In this document: piece by piece, positions 51,301 through 59,942 of the stretch
Position numbering within the stretch: the first letter of the stretch is position 1
Layout: every line of letters begins with the position of its first letter
Source of the DNA: Rhyacichthys aspro
Taxonomy: Eukaryota; Chordata; Actinopteri; Gobiiformes; Rhyacichthyidae
Length of the DNA: 64,000 nt
Direction: 5' to 3'
Assembly: GCA_036850595.1 (NCBI GenBank)
Contig: CM072156.1
Span: forward strand, 18,775,483 to 18,839,482
Notes under the pieces: generated by a model
Database searches by the model: none
What the model was told of the DNA's origin: nothing
The model's input: only the letters and a program-made list of their open reading frames with translations
Translations under genes and position numbers: made by a program

Positions 51301-54300
51301 TTCTATTAAAGGGCACATCTTGCATTGTTTATCCAAAGCCAATTCAGTTTTAAAAGTCACAATATTATACGATTCTCTGTTATTGCTTTGGGTGAATGGC
51401 AAAACGCAATGATCACAGCAGAAACTGACTGCAAATTAGCCAAAATGACAAGTTATTTAGTTCTTATTTAAGTCCTGAAAAGATACATTTTATTCTTTTA
51501 TTTAGATCTGTCGCTTATAATTTCACACTGAAGCATAAAAAAGTGTATTTTTTCAGGTTTTGGAAGGGTTTGACTTATCTTTATTCAAAAGGGTGATGTT
51601 AAAATCTTCAAAACCCCAAATAACTATCTTTGCTCTATTGCAATCTACAAATACAGTATAACTTTGCTGACTTGACATAAATGCTGTCTATCAGAACATG
51701 TGCTGACTGTCGTGTGGATTGACAGAGTTTGCTCTTTACCAATAACAGAAACGTGGCCTGTTACACAACAAAGTTCACTGAAATTTCTTGATCCGTCTGA
51801 GTCAACAGAGTCATGTGAGGATGAGATAACCACATTATTTTCACTTTACAGAAGAAGATTTGTAAATGGCTCCAACAAAACGTAAATTGAACGTAATTAA
51901 CCATAAAGGACTTCTGCAGATTTGTCTGTAAAGAGTCTCTTTGTAAATATTGTACATACATATTGAGGATTCACTGTAAAGGTCTGTACTTGCAATTACT
52001 GTATGTTATGGAAGATATTTATACAACAGTTGGCTTTATGTGATTGATTCAAGTTCCCACTAAGCAGGTCTTGTGTCCTAATTATTAGGTTGACGGTTCG
52101 ATACCCCATCCCTCCTGTTCACGTAATCAAAGTGTCTTAGGGCAACATGCTGTACTCGAAATGGCTTCAACTCTCGTGATGCTGTGAGTTATGGGATGGC
52201 TGTTGGGAAGAGCGTCCAACCATTCAACCATTGTTTCAAGTGAGTCACACTGTTTGTAGTAATGAGATCACCAATGAATAATGCCACGCTCCGTCACTAC
52301 CTTCACATTTGATGGATTGGTCCATCGACATGTACTAATAAACTGACTAATCCCACCATGACCATTCAGTAAAGACGCACTTTGACCATAGGGAGGTAAA
52401 CTGTCAGCGAAAACAGTTAAATATATGACGTTATATAAACATGACTGACTGGTCACTCACTTCCATGTGTCCAAACTGACATCCTGCTGTACATAGCTGA
52501 TGTTGTTACTGCCAGAGGTTTGTTGGCAAACTTCAAATATGATACATGCAGAATTTTCAGTTATTAAAGCAGAAGTTTTGGAGTTAGCTGCTAACTTAGT
52601 TTTACTTTTGAAAATATAAAGCAGGTGCAGTAAATAGTTTTTCTTCAACTTAATCATGAATCCAATGACTCACAAAAACATAACAGGTATGCGTTTGATG
52701 ACAACCATTAAGGATATAAATAAGGGGAGAATAATTTTGAGTATACAGACTGAATTGACACATTAGTCACAATAATTCCCATTCAAAGAAAAATGAAAAT
52801 TAGGCATGTTTTTATAGACCACTCTAACTAATTTTCTTACATAATATACTGTTTCATTAAATAATTTGATCGTAATATTTAAATGCAAATCAAACCTGTT
52901 TATGGAAATACTATTTACAAAAAAGACAACAGATTGACATTTCAGTGTCACTATAAAACACTTGACAGTCAAAGTGTTTTTTTTGTGTGTTTTTTTTAAC
53001 TGCGTAACACTCAGCGATCATTTACTTGAAGTGTCCATTCACAATGTTGTTCAAGAATGGCCTCAGGGGGCAGCTCAGTACAAGGTGCTAAAGGAGTGAA
53101 AATCCATTTTCAGTGTCTAATACTTAGATAATAATGAGTTTCTCTAGGAATTCAAACCTCTGCTTTCCATTCCTATTGATATTCCTAAACAAAAAACAGA
53201 GCAGGATTTGTCATTAGTGATTCAGAGTTAAATGAAATCCGAGGATTTAATGACAGAGACCTGCAGCAGAGCGGTCATTTATAATTCATCTCGGGTTAGG
53301 TGTGGAGTGTCTAAAACGGACAAGACATCTGAATTCAAACAGGCTTGGTTTTCCCCTTTTATATAACCGAAGAAAGGCCCGTGTGGTTATGCAAGGCTGT
53401 GTGCAGTGCTCGGTCAGGCTTTCTGCTCCGATAACATCCGCTGAAAAACTGTCGCCCTCCATCGGGACGGAAAATGTGTGAGAGCCATGAACGCATACCT
53501 CACAGTGACACGGGGAGCTTTAATGTGGAGATCAGACCCTCCTTTAGCTGTGGGACAGGGGGCACTCAGGGGTTTTGTGGATCACAACACAACAGGTTTG
53601 ACACAGATTGGACTCGACCTGTGCTTAGTGCAGAGAAAAGAGGAAAAACGACCACCTTTTGAGAATCTGTCCGTCTGGTGAAATGCTCTGTCAGGTATTG
53701 TGGCAGGTATTCAGAGAGGTTCTAGCAAGAAAGTTCGGTGTAGAAATACTGTATAAGGAGATTTCTTGGGTGGCATCTTATGGCCTGCGATTTTTAATCT
53801 CCATTTGCCATGAAGCTGAATTGTACTCACATAATATAAAGATACAGCCACACTAACTTTACATAGGTCATACCCCAGTTTGATTTAATGCTCTGATATT
53901 AGACATAAAAAGTGTGAACATCATATTGTTGCGATTTAAGCAGTTCTAGATATATATATATATATTGGAAGAACTGACAACTGATACAGTTAACAGTGAA
54001 ATGTCTTTTATTCAGCTCCAGACCAGAACTGTCATTGTGTAAAAAAAAAATCTTCTAAAATATAGTTTAAATGTTTGGCTATATTCTGTTAGACTTCTTT
54101 TATAAGAGATGTACAATTTTCTTATGTTTTTGTATCAGCAATTTGAAGCATAAACATGGAAGATATAGACTGACTTAATGTCTGATTTGAATGCCAAAAC
54201 ATGCCATTAAAAGATTGATCATGTTTATTTTTGACAGATTTTGCTTGTCAATTGTGTAGCTCTCAGCCAATCACAGCTCACAAATGAACGGTAAGTACAA

Positions 54301-57098
54301 CAGATGACATCAAACCTAACCTACTGAGCAAACAAACATTGATACTGTATAGTCTAATCTGCACATACAGCCTATTTTAGAATATCTCTCTTCTGATTGG
54401 ATAACAGAAAATGCAATCTCCATTTCCAGCAAAGCCAAAACACTGGGACACTTAGGACACCCTTACTTACTAAACACTTATAGCTGATTTAAAATAGAGC
54501 AATTTGACACAAATATATCATCTACTTTCATCTTTCATAACTAAAGATTCCAGCTGTATTTCTCAAAATGACTTGAATGACTGCAGCAGAACGTCACTTC
54601 CAACAATAGAAAGACAGGTAAGACATAGTATCTTATCATTCACAAAAGGAGAAGCCTTCAGCAATGTAAAAACACACCTTGTATCTGCCAGACAATGTAT
54701 ATGTATATTTGGACCAGGGCGAGGCTCGGTGACGCCTTTGTTGACGTGATATTATCAGGTGAGTGGCCATTGTGGGGCAACAATAAAAGGTGCTGCTCTG
54801 GTTTGAAGATAGTGAAGCCTCTTTGAGCCCCGGGGCAAATTGTGACCTTAGCCTTTTCATGTGGTCGATTTACCAGGAGAAGCTCAGCGGAGTAAACAAA
54901 TACAGCGTACTATGGCTTATGATGTCTGAAAATGCGATAATAATCACTATAAGCACAAAGAGAAAGAGAGAGTTGTAATTTCCTATTGTTCAATGGAGCA
55001 CTACTGTAATAAGTGAGTAAGTGAGCACAAGTATAAAATCATTAAAGATCGATGATGACAAAAGATTTTGAAAAGACATCTTTAAAAAAAAAAACACCAA
55101 CTGAACCTGACCACATTTTTCAGATTTGTATACAATGTGTATTCTCTTATTTCCAGGCGTCACAGTAAAGCATAATTGAGGGCATTCATGGCGTATTTTA
55201 TTATTTATTTTATATTGTAGAAGCAAGAAGACCTACTAGCACAGCACCATTTTGAATTCGCTGGCAATACACAATTTTGATAAAGCCGACCATTTTACGT
55301 TGCTGGTTGTCGCAAAATTATGCATATAGCCCAATACATATATTAGGTTTCAAGCATGAAGTATTTATTTTGCTGTGGTAATCGCAGTAAACGATTTTGA
55401 AAGGAGCTCAAGATGATCGCAAATAAAATAGCTTTTAGAAATTTGAAATTAGGTGTCACAAGGCTTTCAAATCTATCCATTTTAGATAAAATGTCCCACA
55501 ATGGCGTAATTAATTGGGGTTAATTAATAATTGGGGTGAATCATATACAAAAGTGGACATCATCTACTTACATATTTTGCATACAATAGGCTGAAGATGA
55601 CTTTGAAAAGAAGCCCATTTGGTTCTAACTAAAACAAAACACTAACTCTTTGTTATTGCCTGGAGAAAGCACATTTTATGTTTCCATGTGCCCCAAACAC
55701 AGCAACATTCGAACCCCAGTTCTGCACCATTTATTTTACCTCCAAAAACCCCATTTCTCCCTAATTTGTAAAACACGTAACAATCCATTTATGGCATCGA
55801 CACGCCAAAAATCAGCCATTTTGGTTAACATTTGAATAGTCCAGACTGCTATTAGTGCTGACAGTAAGACAGACGAACAAAGAACATGTGAGAAAATGGA
55901 CACAGCGTTGGTTCCCTGATGTTAAGAGCCACGATAAATTAAAACAATAAAATAGCCGAGCAGTCAAGAGGAAAATGGGAAAGATATTGAATGTTTGAGG
56001 AGTAATTAGAAAGACAATTGTGTTTTGTTGTATTATGGGGAAAGTCTTTCTTATATGTGGTTTCACGTTGACTTGGTGATGGTTTGGGTGATTTAGGATG
56101 CTCTGGAGAACAACACATGCACATGGATGCTGCTGCTAGGATGCAAGAGGTGTGAGAGGAGGGGCTCTGGTGTCATTGCTCATTCATGGCTTGCTCTGCC
56201 TGGCCATTTTGGTTGGATGGCCTTGTTCTGTATTTGTACCATTGCAAATAACAATGAGAAGGAATCAGGTAAAAAGGATAGAGACGCTGCTCTTTTTGTT
56301 GTTGCTGTTGGCTTGTCCCTGAAAATGTACTGAGACCAAAAGAGATTGTGTGAAGCAGGCGGATTGGAGAGCTCATCAAACAACAACAGGATCAACCTTA
56401 CACCCCCTTCTGCAGCCTCCCCCCTCCCCTTCAGCCAATGTAATATGTGGCATCCTATAATAAAGGGCCTGTGGAGTGCAATATAGGCCACACTTCACAA
56501 ACCGCAGGGGACAAATCACATCGCGATATGCTTCAAATTGCATTATGATTTTGCGTAAAGGCGACGTCAGGAATCTTCTCATTGTTGCTTAGTGGTTTAT
56601 TCTGCGTCAAAAAAAGCACATCCACTTCATTTAACGCAGCCTTAAGCATCTTTTTGACTAAGTCCTATTGTGCAAAACCATCATAATACAACCATTGGCG
56701 CTGGACAAAACGTATATGTTAGCTTGAAAGGATGAAAAACGAAAGTGCTTTCTCCATTTCGCGCACTCACCTTGGCTAGTCTCTATAGAGGCAACAGAGC
56801 CAGTGCTATCCGCAGACCAGGCATCGTTGGCGGAGCGCTGGGAGACCATAGACACCATGGTCTGCAGCGTTTTGTCCGGAGCGAAAAGAGTAGTTTGAGC
56901 ATCCGTGGATCTCTTTTGAAGGCTCGATACCTGTCCCAGAGTGCCAGATATATTCCCAGTTCGAGGAGAAGCGGAGATAGTAGCAGACGCATCGTATTGA
57001 TTGATGCGAGGAGGTGCAGCTTGGGAAAATCCACTATATACATATAAAATAACTAGCAAAGCAGGAGATATGTACATTATTATAGAGGTTCGCCTCAT
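20691..57098 (-). CDS. megf9: MEGF9, multiple EGF-like-domains 9, six coding exons
   Basis: Exons 57098-56771, 50956-50752, 34836-34697, 29621-29472, 24751-24482 and 21205-20691 splice with GT-AG sites and matching phases into 535 codons plus stop. The product is a type I membrane protein: signal peptide (about residues 1-27), a Ser/Thr-rich segment to 109, laminin-type EGF modules over about 110-360, a mucin-like Ser/Thr/Pro stalk, one helix at about 446-468, and a 67-residue cytoplasmic tail. The tail contains the phrases YREYQNRKLNAPFWTI and SYHDSIPNADVSGLLED, essentially identical to mammalian MEGF9. Human MEGF9 is about 600 residues, mainly longer in the N-terminal region. The protein is expressed in the nervous system of mammals; its ligand is not known to me. 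Introns are up to 15.9 kb. Confidence 0.95.
21206..21457 (-). other. megf9 intron 5, 5' to the foldback element
   Basis: Intronic AT-rich sequence containing aagtc-type phrases. It ends at the target duplication of the foldback element. Confidence 0.5.
21458..22026. mobile_element. Foldback (palindromic) hAT-type DNA element with 8-bp target duplication
   Basis: The ends are inverted copies: atggaagcctgtttctgcc from 21458 and its complement to 22026. The 8-bp agaaattt flanks both sides (21450-21457 and 22027-22034), the target-duplication length of hAT transposons. The arms (about 21458-21665 and 21795-22026) are built from tandem ~42-bp units containing agtcataattatgagaataa and its complement, so the whole element can fold into a long hairpin. 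About 130 bp of unique sequence lies in the middle. There is no transposase; the apparent long frames here are only translations of the repeat. Confidence 0.9.
22035..22690. other. megf9 intron 5, A-rich part
   Basis: The sequence contains many degenerate aaagtcag-type phrases, similar to the repeat units of the neighbouring foldback element but not clearly tandem. No gene was seen. Confidence 0.45.
22700..23610 (-). mobile_element. Penelope-like retroelement 3' part (GIY-YIG endonuclease), frameshifted
   Basis: On the minus strand the frame NIPVHFKPGNTLRQKQIHPK runs into a cysteine-containing segment and LYIGYT at about 23280. A one-base shift then gives TRQSLLKRMYQHRKANPGG, SAVHLHVKEQGHSF, WFDRGVKDAIFLQMEKPSLN and RGGG. 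This order (YIG.T, L..R...H, AVH.H....H, R...EA) is the GIY-YIG nuclease of fish Penelope-like elements. The 3' side keeps agacgtttcatccctcatcc, common near these elements' ends. The reverse transcriptase is absent and the YIG block is split by the frameshift, so it is inactive. Confidence 0.75.
23738..24245 (+). repeat. Dispersed repeat, copy 2 (longer)
   Basis: This is the second copy of the repeat at 13092-13430, in the same orientation. It is longer by about 150 bp (about 24009-24200) that copy 1 lacks; both copies resume at cgagaatcca-like sequence followed by caaggtta. It lies in the last intron of megf9. Confidence 0.8.
24482..24751 (-). CDS. megf9: megf9 exon 5 (two laminin-type EGF modules)
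   Basis: The exon is 270 bp and symmetric (1-1). The frame reads DVSGSPVCDRCLPKYTG, CDQCSAGFY, CHPETGHCLRCINNTTGPRC and CAAGYVGD. The acceptor is cttttttttcccag and the donor is CCAA then gtaagg. Confidence 0.92.
24752..29471 (-). other. megf9 intron 4
   Basis: A 4.7-kb intron. It contains a possible tRNA-derived SINE remnant at about 26995-27075 and otherwise AT-rich sequence. No embedded gene was found. Confidence 0.55.
26995..27075 (-). mobile_element. Possible tRNA-derived SINE remnant
   Basis: Read on the minus strand, gtagtttagtggcataagc resembles a tRNA D-arm/A-box and is followed about 35 bases later by agtttcaaaccc, resembling a B-box. The match is degenerate and lacks a clear tail. 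Confidence 0.35.
29472..29621 (-). CDS. megf9: megf9 exon 4 (laminin-type EGF module)
   Basis: The acceptor is ttccctcag. The exon encodes GVCLNCEGNTQGSNCEEC, GFYRSPSSG and CLPCPCSNATSNGTC, aligning with the NCQENSKGNHCEEC module of human MEGF9. It starts and ends in phase 1. Confidence 0.92.
29622..34696 (-). other. megf9 intron 3
   Basis: A 5.1-kb intron. It carries a short MITE at 30218-30344 and a (CA)n run near 34108. No exon or gene was recognised. Confidence 0.55.
30218..30344. mobile_element. Short MITE with 18-bp perfect terminal inverted repeats
   Basis: Ends gataacactttataataa (30218-30235) and its exact reverse complement (30327-30344) enclose an AT-rich core of about 90 bp. The terminal sequence is of a kind common in fish genomes. 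No clean target duplication was found. Confidence 0.75.
34697..34836 (-). CDS. megf9: megf9 exon 3 (laminin-type EGF module)
   Basis: Two acceptor AGs lie close together. The one before 34836 (ccctacag) gives SSGTCVCKTGVYG, which matches the family, whereas the AG five bases further in would break the frame. The module continues CDDCHPGFFHFSSTGC and CQCNNHTSNC. The donor is TCCG then gtgagt, phase 1. Confidence 0.9.
36115..36149. repeat. Short tandem duplication
   Basis: The unit aaaaaaagccctaattac occurs twice in a row. Confidence 0.8.
39237..39326. repeat. (TA)n tract enclosed by a 12-bp inverted repeat
   Basis: The arms tacatcagaaag and ctttctgatgta flank about 60 bp of TA repeats (39253-39314), so the block can extrude as a cruciform. 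It may be the two ends of a small palindromic element. Confidence 0.75.
39515..39590 (+). mobile_element. Possible LINE 3' tail fragment
   Basis: The phrase tcactcctggattaacaaag resembles the conserved ccctggggattaataaag end of fish LINEs, also seen at 12960. The match is partial. Confidence 0.3.
50752..50956 (-). CDS. megf9: megf9 exon 2 (laminin-type EGF module)
   Basis: The acceptor is gttctttcag and the exon joins G+AG. It encodes EVVCNCSTGAEG, then NTGQCSCEIGYTGLQCEDC and GYFTNGTSGCLSCAC, the Cys spacing of a laminin EGF repeat. It ends in phase 2 at a gttag donor. Confidence 0.9.
50957..56770 (-). other. megf9 intron 1
   Basis: A 5.8-kb intron with a tRNA-derived SINE piece at 52060-52220 and a short (AT)n at 53948-53966. 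No exon was recognised. Confidence 0.55.
52060..52220 (+). mobile_element. tRNA-derived SINE fragment
   Basis: A B-box-like ggttcgataccc (52092-52103) is followed by aatcaaagtgtcttagggca, similar to the conserved body of fish SINEs (aaagtgtccttgggcaagac). The 3' end contains gggatggctgttgggaagag. The A-box side is poorly preserved. Confidence 0.55.
56771..57098 (-). CDS. megf9: megf9 exon 1 (signal peptide, Ser/Thr-rich region)
   Basis: The ATG at 57098 opens MRRTSIIMYISPALLVILYV, an N-terminal Arg pair followed by a hydrophobic core and a small-residue cleavage region. The rest is Ser/Thr-rich and not conserved. The donor is CCAAG then gtgagt, leaving one base (phase 1). Confidence 0.85.
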
Positions 57099-57254
57099 AT
57101 TCGCCTTCAGCTCTCCATGTAAGCCGCAGTAATGGTCCTTCTCAGACCTTTCCCTGAATTAACGCCACCATTGATGTCCCCCGGCGGCTGGCTGCTGTTT
57201 GTTGCCCTATGAACCGCAAGCAACACTTCACCTGCTGCACAACCAAACCTGCGC

Positions 57255-57295
57255 CGAGAGGGCGGGGTCTGGGCAGGGAAACAGCCAATAGGAGC
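57255..57295 (-). promoter_or_regulatory. megf9: megf9 proximal promoter (GC box and CCAAT)
   Basis: A gggcgggg GC box lies at 57260-57267 and a ccaat at 57285-57289, about 160-190 bases upstream of the start codon on the minus-strand gene, inside a local CpG-richer segment (57170-57300). No TATA box was seen nearby. Confidence 0.5.
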
Positions 57296-57299
57296 CGAG

Positions 57300-58594
57300 A
57301 ATGGGAATCCCAAGGCGCTTGTGGATTGGATGTTTGGCCAGCCGTTAATCATGCTACAGCTCCACTAGCCTATATATGACATTCTGGGCTAAATCATCAA
57401 GCAGCACAGAAAATGGGGCACAAAAATGATTTCATTCATAATTTTTGTCACTAAATATAATCCTGATGAAAACAATTAAATGTAAAAACGCTTTCTATCG
57501 TGTGTTTACCAATTTACAACAGGCTACTTAAATTGCTGAAAATTAAATTAGGCTGTAAACCAGTTATAAATTACTAATGGACTAAATTGTTATTGGTACC
57601 AATATTGCCAATGCTGGGTGCCAGTAAAATGATATAATTTTTTAAGGTAATGTGGTATTTTTTGTAGCCATGTGTCTTACAAGTAGAGACCACTGTATGG
57701 TAAGGATCCTTGGTTTATAGCGTAGCAAGTAATGGCTGGTAATGAATTTAAAAATAATTTATGTTCAACATGTAGAACCCCCTACAACTAGGCTTCTTTA
57801 TGAATAAATTATAATATAGCAATTAATTAGGTTGTAAACCATTTGTAATTACAGTCATATACTGTTAATAAATACTTTGTAACTAATTGCTGGAGGAGCA
57901 TGGCGACGTTGCTAGTTAAACCATTGCACATTTTATGGTGAAGATATTAGATTTCACTAATTTTTTTCATTCAGGAATATGAGCCGACACTGAGGAGTGC
58001 TTTTAAGATGTCTTCTCACTGTGTGGTCATTTTTACATGTAAACATGGCATGTTATATACACATGCCTTATCCCCAGAACGAAGACAATAAACAAGCATA
58101 TTTTATTTATGGATCTAAACATGCAATTAAATAACACAAAGCGCTTTCACAATATTTGCGTTTTTAAAAGTGGAGAGCTCTGAAATGAGGTATTGAGTCT
58201 TGGGTTAGGGCTGCCATCTGGTGGCCAGATTGCTCTGCTACACCAAATCGTCCATTCATGATGTTAGTACAAATTCTTACAGGAGGCGTTGTAATTGTGA
58301 ATGTAACTAGTAATAGCAAATAGCGTATTAAAAGTCATTGTAATATGCTGTCAGTAAGCTAACCTCTGAGTTTTCTGGAAATTTGTAAGTTCTAAAGGAG
58401 AGGACTATGAAGCACATGACCTTTGCCACAATATTATTATCAAAAACAGACCAAATACTGCATACTTCCCGCTACTTGCATTACCTGCGTTGTGAAATCT
58501 GTAAACACTAACTAGAGCTAATCAACAAAAAGGACTACAAATGTAATATCTGCATCACATCTTCTAAAGATCAGGCTTCTCTTTATGTGTCCTT
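57300..58594. other. Intergenic region upstream of megf9
   Basis: AT-rich, no recognised gene or element. Confidence 0.45.
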
Positions 58595-59472
58595 TTTTAG
58601 ATTAGAGTCAACTTTATTATTGTCATTACACATGTACATGGCAAAGAAATGCAGTTTAGCATCTAACCAGAAGTGCAAATGGCAGTAATATACAGTATGT
58701 AACAGTATATACAATAAATATGCGTGTTATGGACATGACTGTGTACATTACGGGTGGATATTTACAGTTCGACTGTGCAGTATATACAGTATAGCAGTAA
58801 CTTGTATGTACAGGTGAATGAACATGTAATGTTTGTACAGTCGAAGGAGGGACTATGGACATAATTTACAGATAGATATTTACATTATATACAGTAGGAA
58901 GTCAGTAGTGCAATGGGTGGAGAGATAGTGCAGGGTGAAGATAAACAGTAAACTACATAAGTTAACAGTGCAATGGAAATACTAGTGAAAAGGGTCCAGT
59001 GTGCAATTATATATAGTGCAATATTCTGTATGTAAAGTGAGTGCAGTGAGTAGAGCAGTTCAGTAGTGCAGGTCACAGTAGAGATGGGGAGGGTGTGTGT
59101 GTGTGTGTGTGTGTGGAGGTGTGTGGGGGGCATTGTGGGGTCAGTGGGGGACAGAGTTCAGCAGGGAGACAGCTATGTGGAAAAAGCTGCCCCTGGTCTT
59201 AGTCTGGAAGGTCTGGAAGCGTCTACCATAGGGAAGGAGGGTAGACAGTTTGTGGGCAGGGTGAAAGGAGTCCTCAAGAATGCCGAGAGCTCGTTGGAGA
59301 CAGCGTTTCCTCTGGACGTCCACATTGGGTGGTTTTCACCATCAGCTTTAGGGCCTTGAGGTCAGAAACAGGGCAGTTCCCGTACCAGACAGTGATGTAA
59401 ACAGTGATTTTTATAAAAGGCACAGATTTCACTATTATTTTTGTATACATTGTCATTTTTGTATACATTTGT
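58595..59472 (-). mobile_element. L2/Rex-like LINE 3' fragment (reverse transcriptase C-terminus and tail)
   Basis: On the minus strand the frames read ITVYITVWYGNCPVSDLKAL, then, after a shift, RKRCLQRALGILEDSFHP and LSTLLPYGRRFQTFQTKTRG. These match the conserved end of fish LINE ORF2 (ITVWYGN...DRKAL, RCxRKA..I..D.SHP, LLPSGRRY). The 3' side ends near 58600 with the complement of the usual tail. A (GT)n run at 59091-59117 lies inside. Frameshifts make it inactive. Confidence 0.75.
59091..59117. repeat. (GT)n microsatellite
   Basis: An uninterrupted run of about twelve gt units within the LINE fragment. Confidence 0.9.
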
Positions 59473-59867
59473 TTTAACCTCACCATACCACTTGCATCAC
59501 AATTTATTTTATAACAATGTTTGATTGAAAGGGACTCTCATGAAGGGGGTCATGTCCATGTTGTGGCCACTTGGTTTCTCAAAACAAATGAATATGTTTA
59601 ACGTTGCAACATTTGTCACGTGACTTTAGCTGTTACCAAGGTAACTTGTTATTACAATAAATGTATAAAATAGCGGAGATGCCCTTAAAATGCATATTTA
59701 AGTCAACTAAGCAGGTTAATTTGATATAAATATTTATATTTCATTTACAATGTAGTTGTCCACAAAGACAGCAGGGAGCAGTAAAGAGAAAAACCGGCGC
59801 TGAATGAACCCTGAGCTGAGGCAGAGCAGTTTCAGGAAGTGGCGCTAGCGGCAGATGAGAAACCACA
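59473..59867 (+). promoter_or_regulatory. ppp6c: ppp6c promoter and 5' UTR region
   Basis: A caggaagtg ETS-type site lies at 59833-59841, about 30 bases before the start codon, as is common in housekeeping promoters. A tataaaa occurs at 59664-59670, about 200 bases upstream; whether it is used is unknown. Confidence 0.4.
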
Positions 59868-59942
59868 ATGGCGCCTTTAGATCTGGATAAATATGCGGAG
59901 ATCGCAAAACAGTGCAAATACCTCCCAGAAAATGACCTCAAG
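59868..59942 (+). CDS. ppp6c: ppp6c exon 1
   Basis: Codes for the first 25 residues. The ATG context is accacaATGG, a good Kozak match. The donor is AAG then gtaatg, phase 0. Confidence 0.95.
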
